Shown here: in pieces, positions 16,548 to 25,304 of the stretch
Position numbering within the stretch: the stretch's first letter is position 1
Layout of the letters: the number at the start of each line of letters is the position of its first letter
Source of the DNA: Rickettsiales bacterium
GTDB lineage: Bacteria > Pseudomonadota > Alphaproteobacteria > Rickettsiales > UBA998
Assembly: GCA_024304995.1 (NCBI GenBank)
Contig: JAMWZD010000003.1
Span: 124,001 to 188,000, forward strand
Direction of reading: 5' to 3'
DNA length: 64,000 nt
The notes under the pieces: generated by a model
Told to the model about the DNA's origin: nothing
Databases searched by the model: none
Seen by the model: only the letters and a program-made list of their open reading frames with translations
Program-made: the position numbers and the translations under genes

Positions 16548-17540
16548 ATGAAATTATTGGCTTCTTTGTTCGCTATTGCTGCATCCAGTGCAGTATATGC
16601 CGCGCCATTATCACTTGAAGTTCCTGTGCAATGCACAGTTGGAACAGATTGTTTTATCCAGAATTATGTGGACGCTAAGGCAGGCGAGGAATATTCTGAT
16701 TTTATGTGTCGCAGACTGAGTTATAATGGTCATAAAGGTACAGATTTCCGCGTGGGAACGTATGATGCAGAAAACAGCACGCAGGTGCTTGCAGCGGCAG
16801 CAGGAACTGTGGCGCGTTTGCGCGATGGTGTGGAAGATATGCACGCTAAAAACCCTGAGAAGCAGGACGTATCTGACAAAGAATGTGGCAACGCCGTAGT
16901 GATTGCACACGACAATGGCTGGGAAACGCAATATTGCCATTTGCAAAAAGGCTCACTTGCGGTGAAACAAGGACAAGCTGTGGAAGCGGGGGATGTGCTG
17001 GGGCGCATTGGGCTTTCAGGCAGCACTGAATTTCCGCATCTGCATTTGTCCGTTCGCAATGACGAGGGCAAAGAGATTGACCCGTTTACGGGCAACGAAA
17101 AAGAAACATCCTGCAATGAGGAAGCGACGCTGGAAAATGCATTATGGAGTGACACAGCACGCAAACAATTATCACTGAATGAAACAGGGTATTTAGCGAG
17201 TGGCTTTGCCACGCAACTGGTGGATTCTGTTGGCATTAATGAAGGGAAGTTTGACAGCAAAACACTGCCTAAAGAAGCGAATGCACTGGTATTCTGGACT
17301 TTACTTTATGGCGTGAAAGAAGGTGATAAGCTAACTATGCTGGTTCTGGACACAGACAAACGCCCAATCGTGCAGAATACGGAAACGATTAAAAAACCAT
17401 ATGCGCAATATCACCATTTCATTGGAAAAAAACGTCAGGGGCAGGGCGCATGGACGGTGGGAACCTATGAAGGGTTAGTCTCTCTTGCGCGTGATGGTGA
17501 AGTGCTGGCAGATAAAAGTGTTACGGTGCTGATAAAGTAA
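16548..17540 (+). CDS. Secreted M23-family metallopeptidase
   Basis: 330 residues from ATG 16548, chosen because it gives a proper signal peptide (MKLLASLFAIAASSAVYA, cut before APLS) and has GGAGG upstream; a longer in-frame GTG would hide it. The LytM/M23 zinc site is seen as HKGTDFRVGT and FPHLHLSVRN, with GNAVVIAHDNGWETQYCHL and GDVLGRIGLSGST between. It likely cuts peptide cross-links in periplasmic murein. After about residue 220 comes a beta-rich C-terminal domain of unknown role. The start is one base past the xth stop, suggesting translational coupling. Confidence 0.93.
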   Translation: MKLLASLFAIAASSAVYAAPLSLEVPVQCTVGTDCFIQNYVDAKAGEEYSDFMCRRLSYNGHKGTDFRVGTYDAENSTQVLAAAAGTVARLRDGVEDMHAKNPEKQDVSDKECGNAVVIAHDNGWETQYCHLQKGSLAVKQGQAVEAGDVLGRIGLSGSTEFPHLHLSVRNDEGKEIDPFTGNEKETSCNEEATLENALWSDTARKQLSLNETGYLASGFATQLVDSVGINEGKFDSKTLPKEANALVFWTLLYGVKEGDKLTMLVLDTDKRPIVQNTETIKKPYAQYHHFIGKKRQGQGAWTVGTYEGLVSLARDGEVLADKSVTVLIK

Positions 17541-17544
17541 AAAA

Positions 17545-17979
17545 TTACAGGCTGACATATGCGCTGCAATTTGGCGTTTCATACAAGCGTATGTTAATGC
17601 ATTGCACATCATGCTCAGCAAATAATTTCGGGCAAATGGTGCGCAGCAAATAATCTGCCATATTTTCTGCGGTGGGATTAGCATCCATATAATAGACCTT
17701 TTGCCCCAACTCCTCTGCAATCATGCTGCCGAGCTTTTGGTCTTTATCATATAATATCACATTATGATCCCAATGTTCATCCAGCCACGCGCCAAGCACC
17801 TGCTTGATGACACCAAAATCTATGACCCTCCCTAATGCATCCAGCGCACCAGTGCCGCCTTTGGCGGTGAAGCTGGCTTCGACCACATAGCGATGCCCAT
17901 GCAGATATTTACACTTGCTCTCATGCAGCATGACGCGGTGCGCAGCATCAAATTCTAGTTTGCGAGTGCATATCATCAT
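17545..17979 (-). CDS. queD: 6-carboxytetrahydropterin synthase family protein (QueD)
   Basis: 144 residues. The 6-pyruvoyl tetrahydropterin synthase fold has the zinc ligands in FDAAHR and LHGHRY, a catalytic Cys in SKCKYLHGH, then DFGVIK, LDEHWDHNV, NPTAENMADYL and the terminal glutamate in RLYETPNCSAYV. It converts 7,8-dihydroneopterin triphosphate to 6-carboxytetrahydropterin in queuosine synthesis. The start overlaps the stop of the lipoprotein gene by 4 bases, so they are cotranscribed. No other que genes are adjacent. Confidence 0.93.
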   Translation of the reverse strand: MMICTRKLEFDAAHRVMLHESKCKYLHGHRYVVEASFTAKGGTGALDALGRVIDFGVIKQVLGAWLDEHWDHNVILYDKDQKLGSMIAEELGQKVYYMDANPTAENMADYLLRTICPKLFAEHDVQCINIRLYETPNCSAYVSL

Positions 17980-19343
17980 GGGCGAATCATCCCGCTGCCT
18001 TGTTGACGAGGATTGACAGATTTGCGCACTTGCGCAGGAGCAGGCTGTCCGTTTGGAATGTAAGTATTCGGCGAGTTCGCTGCATTTTCAGCCGCAAGAT
18101 ATTGCTGGCAGATGGCAGCATAATTATAATCACTGGATGCCTGCTGTGCCTGTTGTTTCAATCGCTGCTCATTTTGCTGTGCTGTGCGCGGTTGCTGTTG
18201 CGCTGCCTGTTGTTCGTAGTGCCAGCGCAGGCATTTTTCACGCTGCGTTAGTGGACGTTGCAACGCTGGCACGGGTGCAATCGCTGCAACTGCGGTCTGG
18301 TTAGCAGCGGGCTGAGAACGGAATTGTTCAGGCTGATTGAAAGATTGCGGCTGACCTTGCGCACGTGGCACTGGTTGTGGCATTGGCTGCGGCTGAGTAC
18401 GCGCCACTTGCTGCTGCGGTTGTGGTTGCGCCATTCTGCCACGTGCCACAGTGGAGCGATCTGTTCCTGGCTGAGTGAGATATTCCAGATCATCATTTCG
18501 GGATGCATATTGTGCGGGCTGCGGTCGAGGCGCTTGAGCACGTGGAGGAACAGGACGGTTCATTGGCTGCTGTGCAGGATATGCCTGCGCAGATGGATTA
18601 TAGGGTTGCTGAGCCTGCGCTTGTGGTTGCTGCTGAGGTTGCTGCTGCGCTTGCGGTTGGGCAGGGGGGGCTGCGCGGTTCACGGGCTGTTGCGCAGGTC
18701 GATTATAAGATGGTGGCTGGTTTTGTTGCGCTGGAACAGGTGTAGGTGCAGCCTGAGCGCGCGTGTTGGTGGGTTGCGTGCGATATTGTTCAGGCTGGTT
18801 GAAGGAGCGTTGCTGGCTCTGCGCAAGTGGCGAAGGCTGCGCCTGACCGCGCGAATTTGGTGTGCGGTTGGCTTCGGGCTGCACGCGATATTGCCCAGCT
18901 TGATTGCCTGCCTGCTGTTGTCCTTGCGCGGCAGGTGCTGGTTGAGTGGTTCTGCTTCGCGCCACGGTGGAGCGGTCTGTGCCTGGTTGCGTCAGCCATT
19001 CCAGATCATCCTGATTGGAAGCATATTGATTTCTTGGTGGCTGAGGCGAAGGTTGCCCTGGTTTTGGCTGTTGCTGCGCTGGGGTGGCAACCGTCCAGCC
19101 ATTAACAAACATACAGTCACTAAAGATTTTTGCCAGCACGGCGTTCTGATCCGCTGTGTCAAGCTGTGGGCTTAATCTGCCCTGTCTGGTAGTGCGCTGA
19201 TTATAGAAAGAAGCATTGCGTTCTGCCATATCCCGACATTCATCACGCTGACCAACATAATCCAGCTGCACCCGTGAGGAATGGACACAGGCAGTCATTG
19301 TTACTGCGCCTAATATCAGCGCAATATTACGAAGAGCTAGCAC
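17976..19343 (-). CDS. Gln/Pro-rich repeat lipoprotein
   Basis: 455 residues from the GTG at 19343, preferred because it gives a lipoprotein signal (LALRNIALILGAVTMTAC, modified Cys at position 19) and overlaps the stop of the upstream gene by 17 bases. Residues 20-110 form a compact region with a possible Cys pair (QRDECRDMAE, FSDCMFVNGW). The rest is low complexity, rich in Gln, Pro, Ala and Asn, with internal duplications: DDLEWLTQPGTDRSTVA and DDLEYLTQPGTDRSTVA, and several SFNQPEQ(Y/F)R(T/S)QP units. The C-terminal part has REKCLRWHYEQQAAQQQP. A surface or periplasm-spanning spacer is likely; function unknown. Transcribed with the FliJ-like gene and queD. Confidence 0.75.
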   Translation of the reverse strand: MLALRNIALILGAVTMTACVHSSRVQLDYVGQRDECRDMAERNASFYNQRTTRQGRLSPQLDTADQNAVLAKIFSDCMFVNGWTVATPAQQQPKPGQPSPQPPRNQYASNQDDLEWLTQPGTDRSTVARSRTTQPAPAAQGQQQAGNQAGQYRVQPEANRTPNSRGQAQPSPLAQSQQRSFNQPEQYRTQPTNTRAQAAPTPVPAQQNQPPSYNRPAQQPVNRAAPPAQPQAQQQPQQQPQAQAQQPYNPSAQAYPAQQPMNRPVPPRAQAPRPQPAQYASRNDDLEYLTQPGTDRSTVARGRMAQPQPQQQVARTQPQPMPQPVPRAQGQPQSFNQPEQFRSQPAANQTAVAAIAPVPALQRPLTQREKCLRWHYEQQAAQQQPRTAQQNEQRLKQQAQQASSDYNYAAICQQYLAAENAANSPNTYIPNGQPAPAQVRKSVNPRQQGSGMIRP

Positions 19344-19737
19344 GTTGCCCTGCCAATTCGTCAAACATATCCTGTTCTGCTTTATCACGCTTTTCTTTTT
19401 CCTGCTGCTCTTTGGCTTCCTGCGCCAGTTCAAATTTCTTCTGTTCGCCAAATGCAAACATCATCTTGTCTCTGATCACTTTTATCTGTTTGTCGATAGA
19501 GTCAATTTCTTTGTCTACTTTTTCCTGACGGGTTTTGATACTGTCTGAAAAATCACCAAAAAATCCGCTCAGATCCACCAGACTTTGTGCCATGTTGATT
19601 TCATTTTGTAGCTCATCAATCAACCCTTGTTTGAGTTGCTCCAAAATGGCGCGTTGATTGTTCAGATTGCCGAGTTGCTTGCGCAGCCCGTCTACCTCAC
19701 GCTTTTTGAGTTTGATCAATGTGTGATAATGTTTCAT
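19327..19737 (-). CDS. FliJ-like coiled-coil protein
   Basis: 136 residues, almost entirely coiled coil. The start (KHYHTLIKLKKREVDGLRKQ, then LGNLNNQRAILE) resembles alphaproteobacterial FliJ, the flagellar export chaperone that escorts substrates to the FliI ATPase. The Lys/Glu/Gln-rich C-terminus fits too. No flagellar genes flank it, so the call rests on the N-terminal pattern only; it could equally be a generic coiled-coil partner of the downstream lipoprotein, whose start it overlaps. Confidence 0.6.
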   Translation of the reverse strand: MKHYHTLIKLKKREVDGLRKQLGNLNNQRAILEQLKQGLIDELQNEINMAQSLVDLSGFFGDFSDSIKTRQEKVDKEIDSIDKQIKVIRDKMMFAFGEQKKFELAQEAKEQQEKEKRDKAEQDMFDELAGQRASSS

Positions 19738-19778
19738 TCACTTCTTAATATAAAGCAAAAGCGTGATGCTGCCAAGCG

Positions 19779-21515
19779 TTACGACACATCAGCAGAGCGT
19801 TCCCGTTCCAGCACCTGTGCAATTTCTTCATCTGTCATTTCCAGCTCATGCAGAAGTGCTGCAGCAAATTGCCGTCCAGTTTCCTGCAATTCGGGGATTA
19901 CATATGTTGCACCATGTGCATAGAACTCGCCCGTATCTTTCACATCATGCGCTCGCATGATTACAGGCATAAGCGGGCTTTCATGGCGGACAGACTGCAA
20001 TATCGTGTCTGCGTCTGCAGGGTTGTCTGCAGCAATGACAACAGCTCTGGCATCTGCCAGACCGACATTATCCCATATATCATCCTGCGCGGCATCATGA
20101 CAGACCACAGAATATCCTTCTTTGCGCAACTCATCAGCGCGTTCCTTATTTTTCTCTACGGCAACATAAGGAATATTCTCATGTTCGAGAATTTCTGCAA
20201 TCTGTCGTCCTACGCGTCCAAAACCAGCAATTACAATCTGTTCTGGCTCGGATGGGCGATCTTCCTCTTCTTTGCTGTATGGCTCGTAATGTCTGTCCAC
20301 CCATTTTGCCAGTTTCGGCGCAAGGCTGAACACGAAGGGAGAAACAAACATTGCGACCGCAGTGACCAGAAGGAAAAACTGAACATCTGCGCGGGGCATT
20401 AAACCAGAACTTAAGGCGAGGCTCAGAATTAAAAACGCAAATTCACCTGGCTGCGCAAGCATCACCGCTGCTTTAACGGAACGTCCAAGCGGCACTTTGA
20501 AGATGCGGCATAAAGGCAGAATAATCACTGCTTTAATGGAGTAAATCCCAATGACGGAAATTCCGATGAGGAACGTATTGTTCCAGACTTCACGCAGATC
20601 GATCATCATGCCAATAGAAAGGAAGAAAATGCCAAGCAATATGCCTTTGAGCGGTGCCATGATGACTTCAATAGAATGTGCTGATTCAGTTTCCGCAATC
20701 AGCAAGCCCGCAAGAAACGCCCCAAGTGCCGCAGAAAGCCCTGCTGACTGGGTGGTGCAGGCACTGGCTGCAACAACAAACAGCGAAAATGCCATCAGCC
20801 ATTCAGGGCTGCGTGTTACGCTGAGTGTGTGCAGCAATGGACGCATCACCAATCGCCCGACCACATAAATCAGCACGACTGCGCCTGTTGCAATTAACAA
20901 TGAATGAAGCAATATGCCAGCCACACCCTGTGAAGTATCTCCCGCAAAGGCGCTTGCAAGAACAACAATCGGCACAACGGCGAGATCCTGCATCAGCAGG
21001 ATGGAAAAACATAACGTCCCAATTTTGCGCCCGCCGAGATGTTTTTCCTGCAATAGCTGCATCACAATTGCAGTTGAAGAAAGCGCTAAAGAGGCTCCGA
21101 TCAATAACGAAACTGAAAATCCATTGTCAAACTGATAGGCAATCAGCGCAATGACAGCACCGCTGATGACAATCTGCATACTGCCCAGCCCAAGCACATA
21201 ATGTTTTAAATCCTTCAAACGCTGGAAGGATAGCTCCATCCCAATCATAAACAGCATTGCAATGATGCCAAGTTCGCCGAGCAACTGAACTGTGCTGGTT
21301 TGTGTGATGGTGATGTGCTTTAACCAGCTATAGTCTGACACAAACAAGCCAAGCCCAAATGGGCCAATAACAACGCCGCACAATAAATATCCCAGAACGG
21401 AAGTAATCCGTAACTTCTGCAATAAAGGAACGACTACACCTGAAATACCGAAAAAGAGTAATAACTGCGCGAGCAGTTGTATGAGATGTTCAGCATGTGA
21501 TGCGGTATGTTCCAT
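19779..21515 (-). CDS. KefB/KefC-type monovalent cation:proton antiporter with TrkA-N domain
   Basis: 578 residues. About 12 membrane helices of the CPA2 exchanger family fill residues 10-390 (GYLLCGVVIGPFGLGLF, LGIIAMLFMIGMELS, AQPGEFAFLILSLA). A cytosolic Rossmann TrkA-N/RCK domain follows, with the dinucleotide-binding VIAGFGRVGRQIAEIL at about residue 430. It ejects K+ or Na+ in exchange for protons, typically gated by NAD(H) or glutathione adducts. The product starts at ATG 21515, divergent from the RTX gene at 21610. No KefF/KefG ancillary gene is adjacent. Confidence 0.93.
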   Translation of the reverse strand: MEHTASHAEHLIQLLAQLLLFFGISGVVVPLLQKLRITSVLGYLLCGVVIGPFGLGLFVSDYSWLKHITITQTSTVQLLGELGIIAMLFMIGMELSFQRLKDLKHYVLGLGSMQIVISGAVIALIAYQFDNGFSVSLLIGASLALSSTAIVMQLLQEKHLGGRKIGTLCFSILLMQDLAVVPIVVLASAFAGDTSQGVAGILLHSLLIATGAVVLIYVVGRLVMRPLLHTLSVTRSPEWLMAFSLFVVAASACTTQSAGLSAALGAFLAGLLIAETESAHSIEVIMAPLKGILLGIFFLSIGMMIDLREVWNNTFLIGISVIGIYSIKAVIILPLCRIFKVPLGRSVKAAVMLAQPGEFAFLILSLALSSGLMPRADVQFFLLVTAVAMFVSPFVFSLAPKLAKWVDRHYEPYSKEEEDRPSEPEQIVIAGFGRVGRQIAEILEHENIPYVAVEKNKERADELRKEGYSVVCHDAAQDDIWDNVGLADARAVVIAADNPADADTILQSVRHESPLMPVIMRAHDVKDTGEFYAHGATYVIPELQETGRQFAAALLHELEMTDEEIAQVLERERSADVS

Positions 21516-21609
21516 ATATTAATTTTTATCGTACGACAGTTAAAAAACTATGTTATGTTTATCATAGTATGAAGATAATAGCATCCTTAATATATATGGA
21601 GACGGATTT

Positions 21610-22719
21610 ATGGCAATAGTAACAACAACTGGATCGCTAGGCGCATCCAACCTTTCTACCAGTGGTGTGATTACGGGTGGAAATTACAACGCGGATAACA
21701 CCATCGGCACAGTATCATATGCAGATGGAAAATTATTTACGTTTAATGGCTCATTCGCGTTTGATGCTGGTGGCAATCTGACAGGCAACAATCTTTCAAG
21801 CGTTACTGTGTCTGAAAGTGGCAATCAGGTTACGCAGATTACGAACATCAACACTGCACCTCCTGCCACGCAAAATTTTGTGGATGCAGGAAATCAGCTT
21901 GGCTTTATAGGATTTTTCCTTGCGGGGGATGATACTATCACAGGAAGCGCAGGCGCAAATGCATTAGACGGATTTGCAGGCAATGACGTGCTGATTGGCG
22001 GTCTGGGATCAGATATTCTGGATGCTGGCGAAGGCAATGATGTGATTTATGGCGGCGAAGGATTAGTGTCTCCCAATGACGGAAATGACGTTATCACAGG
22101 CGGGGCAGGGCTGGATTCTCTGTTCGGCAATGCGGGTGACGATGTGATCTTTGGTGGCACAGGCGCATTTTCACCAACAGATGTGTCCAATGAATTTCTG
22201 CATGGTGGCAGAGGCAATGACACGTTGTTCGGCAATGGTGGTGATGATACGCTGTACGGTGGTGAAGGCATTGATGTTGCCTTTGGCGGTGACGGCAATG
22301 ACGTGATTTACGGAGGCTGGCAGCAATTTGACCCGACTGACGCGGGAGATTCTCTGGTTGGTGGAAACGGCAATGATTCCATTTTCGGCAATGGTGGGGA
22401 TGATTCACTGAGCGCTGGGAACGGGGATGACGTGCTGCACGGCGGAGTGGGCAATGACTCTTACGTTTTCGACTTTGCAACTACGGGAACAGATACGGTA
22501 TTCCAGTTTGATGGGGCAGGTGCAGCGGCTGGCGATTTACTGGTGTTCAGAGATACATCAGGCACCATCACGACAGATGCAAACACTATACTAACACTGG
22601 TAACCTACATTAGCGGCAACGCTGTGATTGACTTCAATATTCTGGGTTCAAATCTGGATGTGGTTATAAACAACGTGGCAGCGAACAGCCTGACAGTGGA
22701 TGATATTAGTTTTATCTAA
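21610..22719 (+). CDS. RTX calcium-binding protein
   Basis: 369 residues. The first 100 or so are a beta-rich region without signal peptide (MAIVTTTGSLGASNLSTSG). From about residue 115 to 300 there are many GGxGxDxLxG-type nonapeptides (GGLGSDILDAGEGNDVIYGG, GGRGNDTLFGNGGDDTLYGG) that bind Ca2+ and form a parallel beta-roll. A C-terminal beta region ending DDISFI fits an uncleaved type I secretion signal. It is probably exported by a T1SS not in this window. GGAG lies 11 bases before the ATG. It overlaps the convergent oxidoreductase by 4 bases. Biological role unknown. Confidence 0.88.
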   Translation: MAIVTTTGSLGASNLSTSGVITGGNYNADNTIGTVSYADGKLFTFNGSFAFDAGGNLTGNNLSSVTVSESGNQVTQITNINTAPPATQNFVDAGNQLGFIGFFLAGDDTITGSAGANALDGFAGNDVLIGGLGSDILDAGEGNDVIYGGEGLVSPNDGNDVITGGAGLDSLFGNAGDDVIFGGTGAFSPTDVSNEFLHGGRGNDTLFGNGGDDTLYGGEGIDVAFGGDGNDVIYGGWQQFDPTDAGDSLVGGNGNDSIFGNGGDDSLSAGNGDDVLHGGVGNDSYVFDFATTGTDTVFQFDGAGAAAGDLLVFRDTSGTITTDANTILTLVTYISGNAVIDFNILGSNLDVVINNVAANSLTVDDISFI

Positions 22720-23699
22720 AACAGTTTGAGAAGCTGCATTCCGAGGGGATGACCGCTGAGGAATGCGGCTTCCACCCTGCCTTCAATGCACCAGTCACCG
22801 CAGGCGGCGAGCTGACTCTCTGCATCCAGCAGAAAATCCTCTCCCGCAGCGTCTGCTACTCCAGCATACAACCAGCGATGAATGGTCTTATGTTCTGCTG
22901 CTTTCAAATCCATTTCCAGTATTTCAGATAACTCATTAATCAGCTGCTCCTGAATCTCTGATTTATCATCATCTTTATGTGCTTCTGACCAGTCATGATG
23001 GGTTGTGATTAATAATGATGTTTTATGTTCGCGTGCTGGTTTGCTATCATTGACTGAAATCCAGTCTACGGGGCTGTTTTTTACGCGTGCTGCTTCAAAA
23101 CCAAGCGCTAACGGCTTATCAAACCCCAACATCAATGAAAAGCAGGCTGACATTTTCGCCGTCTTCACTTTGTCCATATGCGCAAATGAGTCTGGCAAAA
23201 GCAACTCAGTCTGGTGACATGGCGCAGAACTAATCACCCAGTCATATGTGCCACAATCCTTGCCGTCTTTATCTTCCAATAACCAGCCTGATGCGATTTT
23301 GGTGACGCTATCAATATGCACTGGCAGTTGCACGTTCAGATGTTCAGCCAGTTTTTTGCACAAATCATTCATTTTTGGAGCAGCCACATAATGCGGTTCA
23401 AACCAGTCACGCTTATAGGGTTTTTCCCCTTTTTCCAGCGTCATGACTTTTGGTGTCCATTCCTGCACCAGACCGCTGGCAATATGTGGTGTTAAAAATG
23501 CTTTAAAGGCTTTGCTGCGTGCAGTGAAAAATTGCGCTGCATGGTCAAACTGATAGGGGTCTGCATATCGTGTGGACATGCGACCGCTCACACCACGCGC
23601 CTTTTCAAACACAGTAACGTCTGCTGCCTCTTTCAACAGGTTCGCAAGCGTCAGCCCCGAAAGCCCTGCACCAATAATGGCTATAGTCTGCTTTGTCAT
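22716..23699 (-). CDS. Renalase-like FAD-dependent amine oxidase family protein
   Basis: 327 residues. An N-terminal FAD-binding fold has IAIIGAGLSGLTLANLL, then FEKARGVSGRMSTRY and the renalase-like FDHAAQFFTARSKAFKAFL. The C-terminus has CGDWCIEGRVEAAFLSG, the second FAD-contacting motif of this group. Bacterial renalase-like enzymes oxidise aberrant reduced nicotinamide isomers; the substrate here is not provable. A dispersed palindromic element lies directly upstream. Confidence 0.88.
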   Translation of the reverse strand: MTKQTIAIIGAGLSGLTLANLLKEAADVTVFEKARGVSGRMSTRYADPYQFDHAAQFFTARSKAFKAFLTPHIASGLVQEWTPKVMTLEKGEKPYKRDWFEPHYVAAPKMNDLCKKLAEHLNVQLPVHIDSVTKIASGWLLEDKDGKDCGTYDWVISSAPCHQTELLLPDSFAHMDKVKTAKMSACFSLMLGFDKPLALGFEAARVKNSPVDWISVNDSKPAREHKTSLLITTHHDWSEAHKDDDKSEIQEQLINELSEILEMDLKAAEHKTIHRWLYAGVADAAGEDFLLDAESQLAACGDWCIEGRVEAAFLSGHPLGMQLLKLF

Positions 23700-23727
23700 A
23701 TTATCCTCATTTTGATTGATAGAATAT

Positions 23728-23809
23728 TGTCATGCTGAGCGCAGCGAAGTATCCAGAGACCTTTGCGCAGACGGTGAGATGGATTCTTCGGCTGCGCCTC
23801 AGAATGACA
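23728..23809 (-). repeat. Dispersed palindromic element (intergenic)
   Basis: TGTCATGCTGAGCGCAGCGA opens and CTTCGGCTGCGCCTCAGAAT then GACA closes, giving inverted arms around a ~25 bp centre. It belongs to the same family as the copies at 923-1816, 26983, 30409 and 42794. It lies between the Amt and renalase-like genes. Confidence 0.85.
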
Positions 23810-23834
23810 AGGGGTCTTGCAACTGCCTATATTA

Positions 23835-25163
23835 TCAGCTTTTGCTTTCTTCCTTGAACAAATAAGGCAGACCGCTGATGCCCAGTTCTGCAATGTCCAT
23901 ACCGCGATCTTCTTCTTTCATGTTGCGCAGACGCAGACCAATGCAGAATTTGATAGCATACCATAACGCTGTGGAAATGATGAAGGTGAATGCACCAACT
24001 GCCAGAACACCCGTAAGCTGCGTTTGCAATGTGGCTTCATCATTCGTCCATGCCACTGCTAGTGTGCCCCAGATGCCGCAGAACAGATGCACAGGTACTG
24101 CCCCCACCACATCATCCAGTTTGGCACGTTCAAGCATAGGCGTAGTAACAATCATGATCATGGAACCAATCGCCCCAATGATGATGGATTGGGGAATTGT
24201 GGCTTCCAGTGGTTCTGCCGTAATACTGACCAGACCAGCCAAAGCACCGTTAAGCACCATATAAATATCTGCTTTTCCGCGCATTAACTGTGTGGCAATG
24301 AGAGCGGTGATCACACCAGAGGCAGCTGCCATATTCGTATTCACGAAGATTTTTGAAATGGCAATAATATCTGCCCCGCTGCCCATGCTGAGTTGCGACC
24401 CTCCATTAAAGCCAAACCAGCCTAGCCACAAAATAAACACACCCAGCCCTACAGAAATAACGTTGGATGGTGGCATGGTAACAGGTTTGCCGTCTTCCAG
24501 AAAACGCCCTTTGCGTGCGCCCACAATGCAAATGGCGCAAAGTGCTGCCCATCCACCCACGGAATGCACCAGAGTGGAACCTGCAAAATCCTTAAAACCC
24601 ATCTCAGCCAGCCATCCGCCACCCCATGCCCATGACCCTGTGATGGGGTATATAATGCCTGTCAGGAACACGACGAAAATAAGGAATGACCAGAGTTTGA
24701 TACGTTCCGCCACTGCGCCAGAGACGATGGAAGCCGCTGTGGCGACAAACACCATCTGGAAGAACCAGTCAGCGCTTGCAGCGTAGGCAGATTCGGTAAA
24801 TCCGCTATTTAATGCATCAGTATCATCAGCATTCCAGAACGCAATTTTGCCCAGATACCCGCCTTCTTCAATGCCATACATTAAGTTATATCCCACCAGA
24901 TAAAACATAATGCCTGCAATGGCATAGAGCGAGATGTTCTTCAAAATGATAGTGGCAACGCTTTGGTAACGCACCATGCCTGCTTCCAGCATGGCAAAGC
25001 CAGGAGCCATGAACATAACCAGACAGCCAAACACCAAAAACATGAAGGAGTTGAGGATATATTGCGTCTCATTCGGCACGCTTGCAGGCTCAGCCTGAGC
25101 GAACAATGGAGAAGCGACTAATAGAGTCAGGAAAAAAATCAAACTGCGCATTGGGAATACCAT
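23835..25163 (-). CDS. amt: Ammonium transporter
   Basis: 442 residues. A signal peptide (MRSLIFFLTLLVASPLFAQA) precedes the 11-helix Amt/Mep/Rh fold. Landmarks are FLVFGCLVMFMAPGFAMLEA, PITGSWAWGGGWL, DFAGSTLVHSVGGWAALCA with the first pore His, and HLFCGIWGTLAV with the second. It conducts ammonium into the cell. GlnK normally partners with it, but no glnK is adjacent. ATG 25151 is an in-frame alternative that starts exactly at the signal peptide; neither start has a strong ribosome binding site. Confidence 0.95.
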   Translation of the reverse strand: MVFPMRSLIFFLTLLVASPLFAQAEPASVPNETQYILNSFMFLVFGCLVMFMAPGFAMLEAGMVRYQSVATIILKNISLYAIAGIMFYLVGYNLMYGIEEGGYLGKIAFWNADDTDALNSGFTESAYAASADWFFQMVFVATAASIVSGAVAERIKLWSFLIFVVFLTGIIYPITGSWAWGGGWLAEMGFKDFAGSTLVHSVGGWAALCAICIVGARKGRFLEDGKPVTMPPSNVISVGLGVFILWLGWFGFNGGSQLSMGSGADIIAISKIFVNTNMAAASGVITALIATQLMRGKADIYMVLNGALAGLVSITAEPLEATIPQSIIIGAIGSMIMIVTTPMLERAKLDDVVGAVPVHLFCGIWGTLAVAWTNDEATLQTQLTGVLAVGAFTFIISTALWYAIKFCIGLRLRNMKEEDRGMDIAELGISGLPYLFKEESKS

Positions 25164-25234
25164 CTATAAGGTTTTCAATGCACGACATCATAAAAAGAAA
25201 CTTTTGCAATGCAACATATTTTTTGCACCACCTG

Positions 25235-25268
25235 CCTTCATATTCCTGTCATATTAATATGGTATTAT
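25235..25268 (+). promoter_or_regulatory. Putative Pho box and -10 of the 25305 gene
   Basis: CTTCATATTCC and TGTCATATTAA are adjacent 11-mers (about 25236-25257) with the second a perfect TGTCAT. TATTAT at 25263-25268 lies a few bases downstream as a -10. The region is divergent from amt. Confidence 0.5.
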
Positions 25269-25304
25269 TTATAGAATAGAGGAAATAAAACAGAGAAGAT
25301 TATT

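Noticed and set aside
18258-19175. 305-codon plus-strand frame opposite the Gln/Pro-rich lipoprotein
   Set aside because: Arg/Leu/Trp-rich antisense of CAG/CCN codons; the minus strand has a lipoprotein signal and coupled neighbours.
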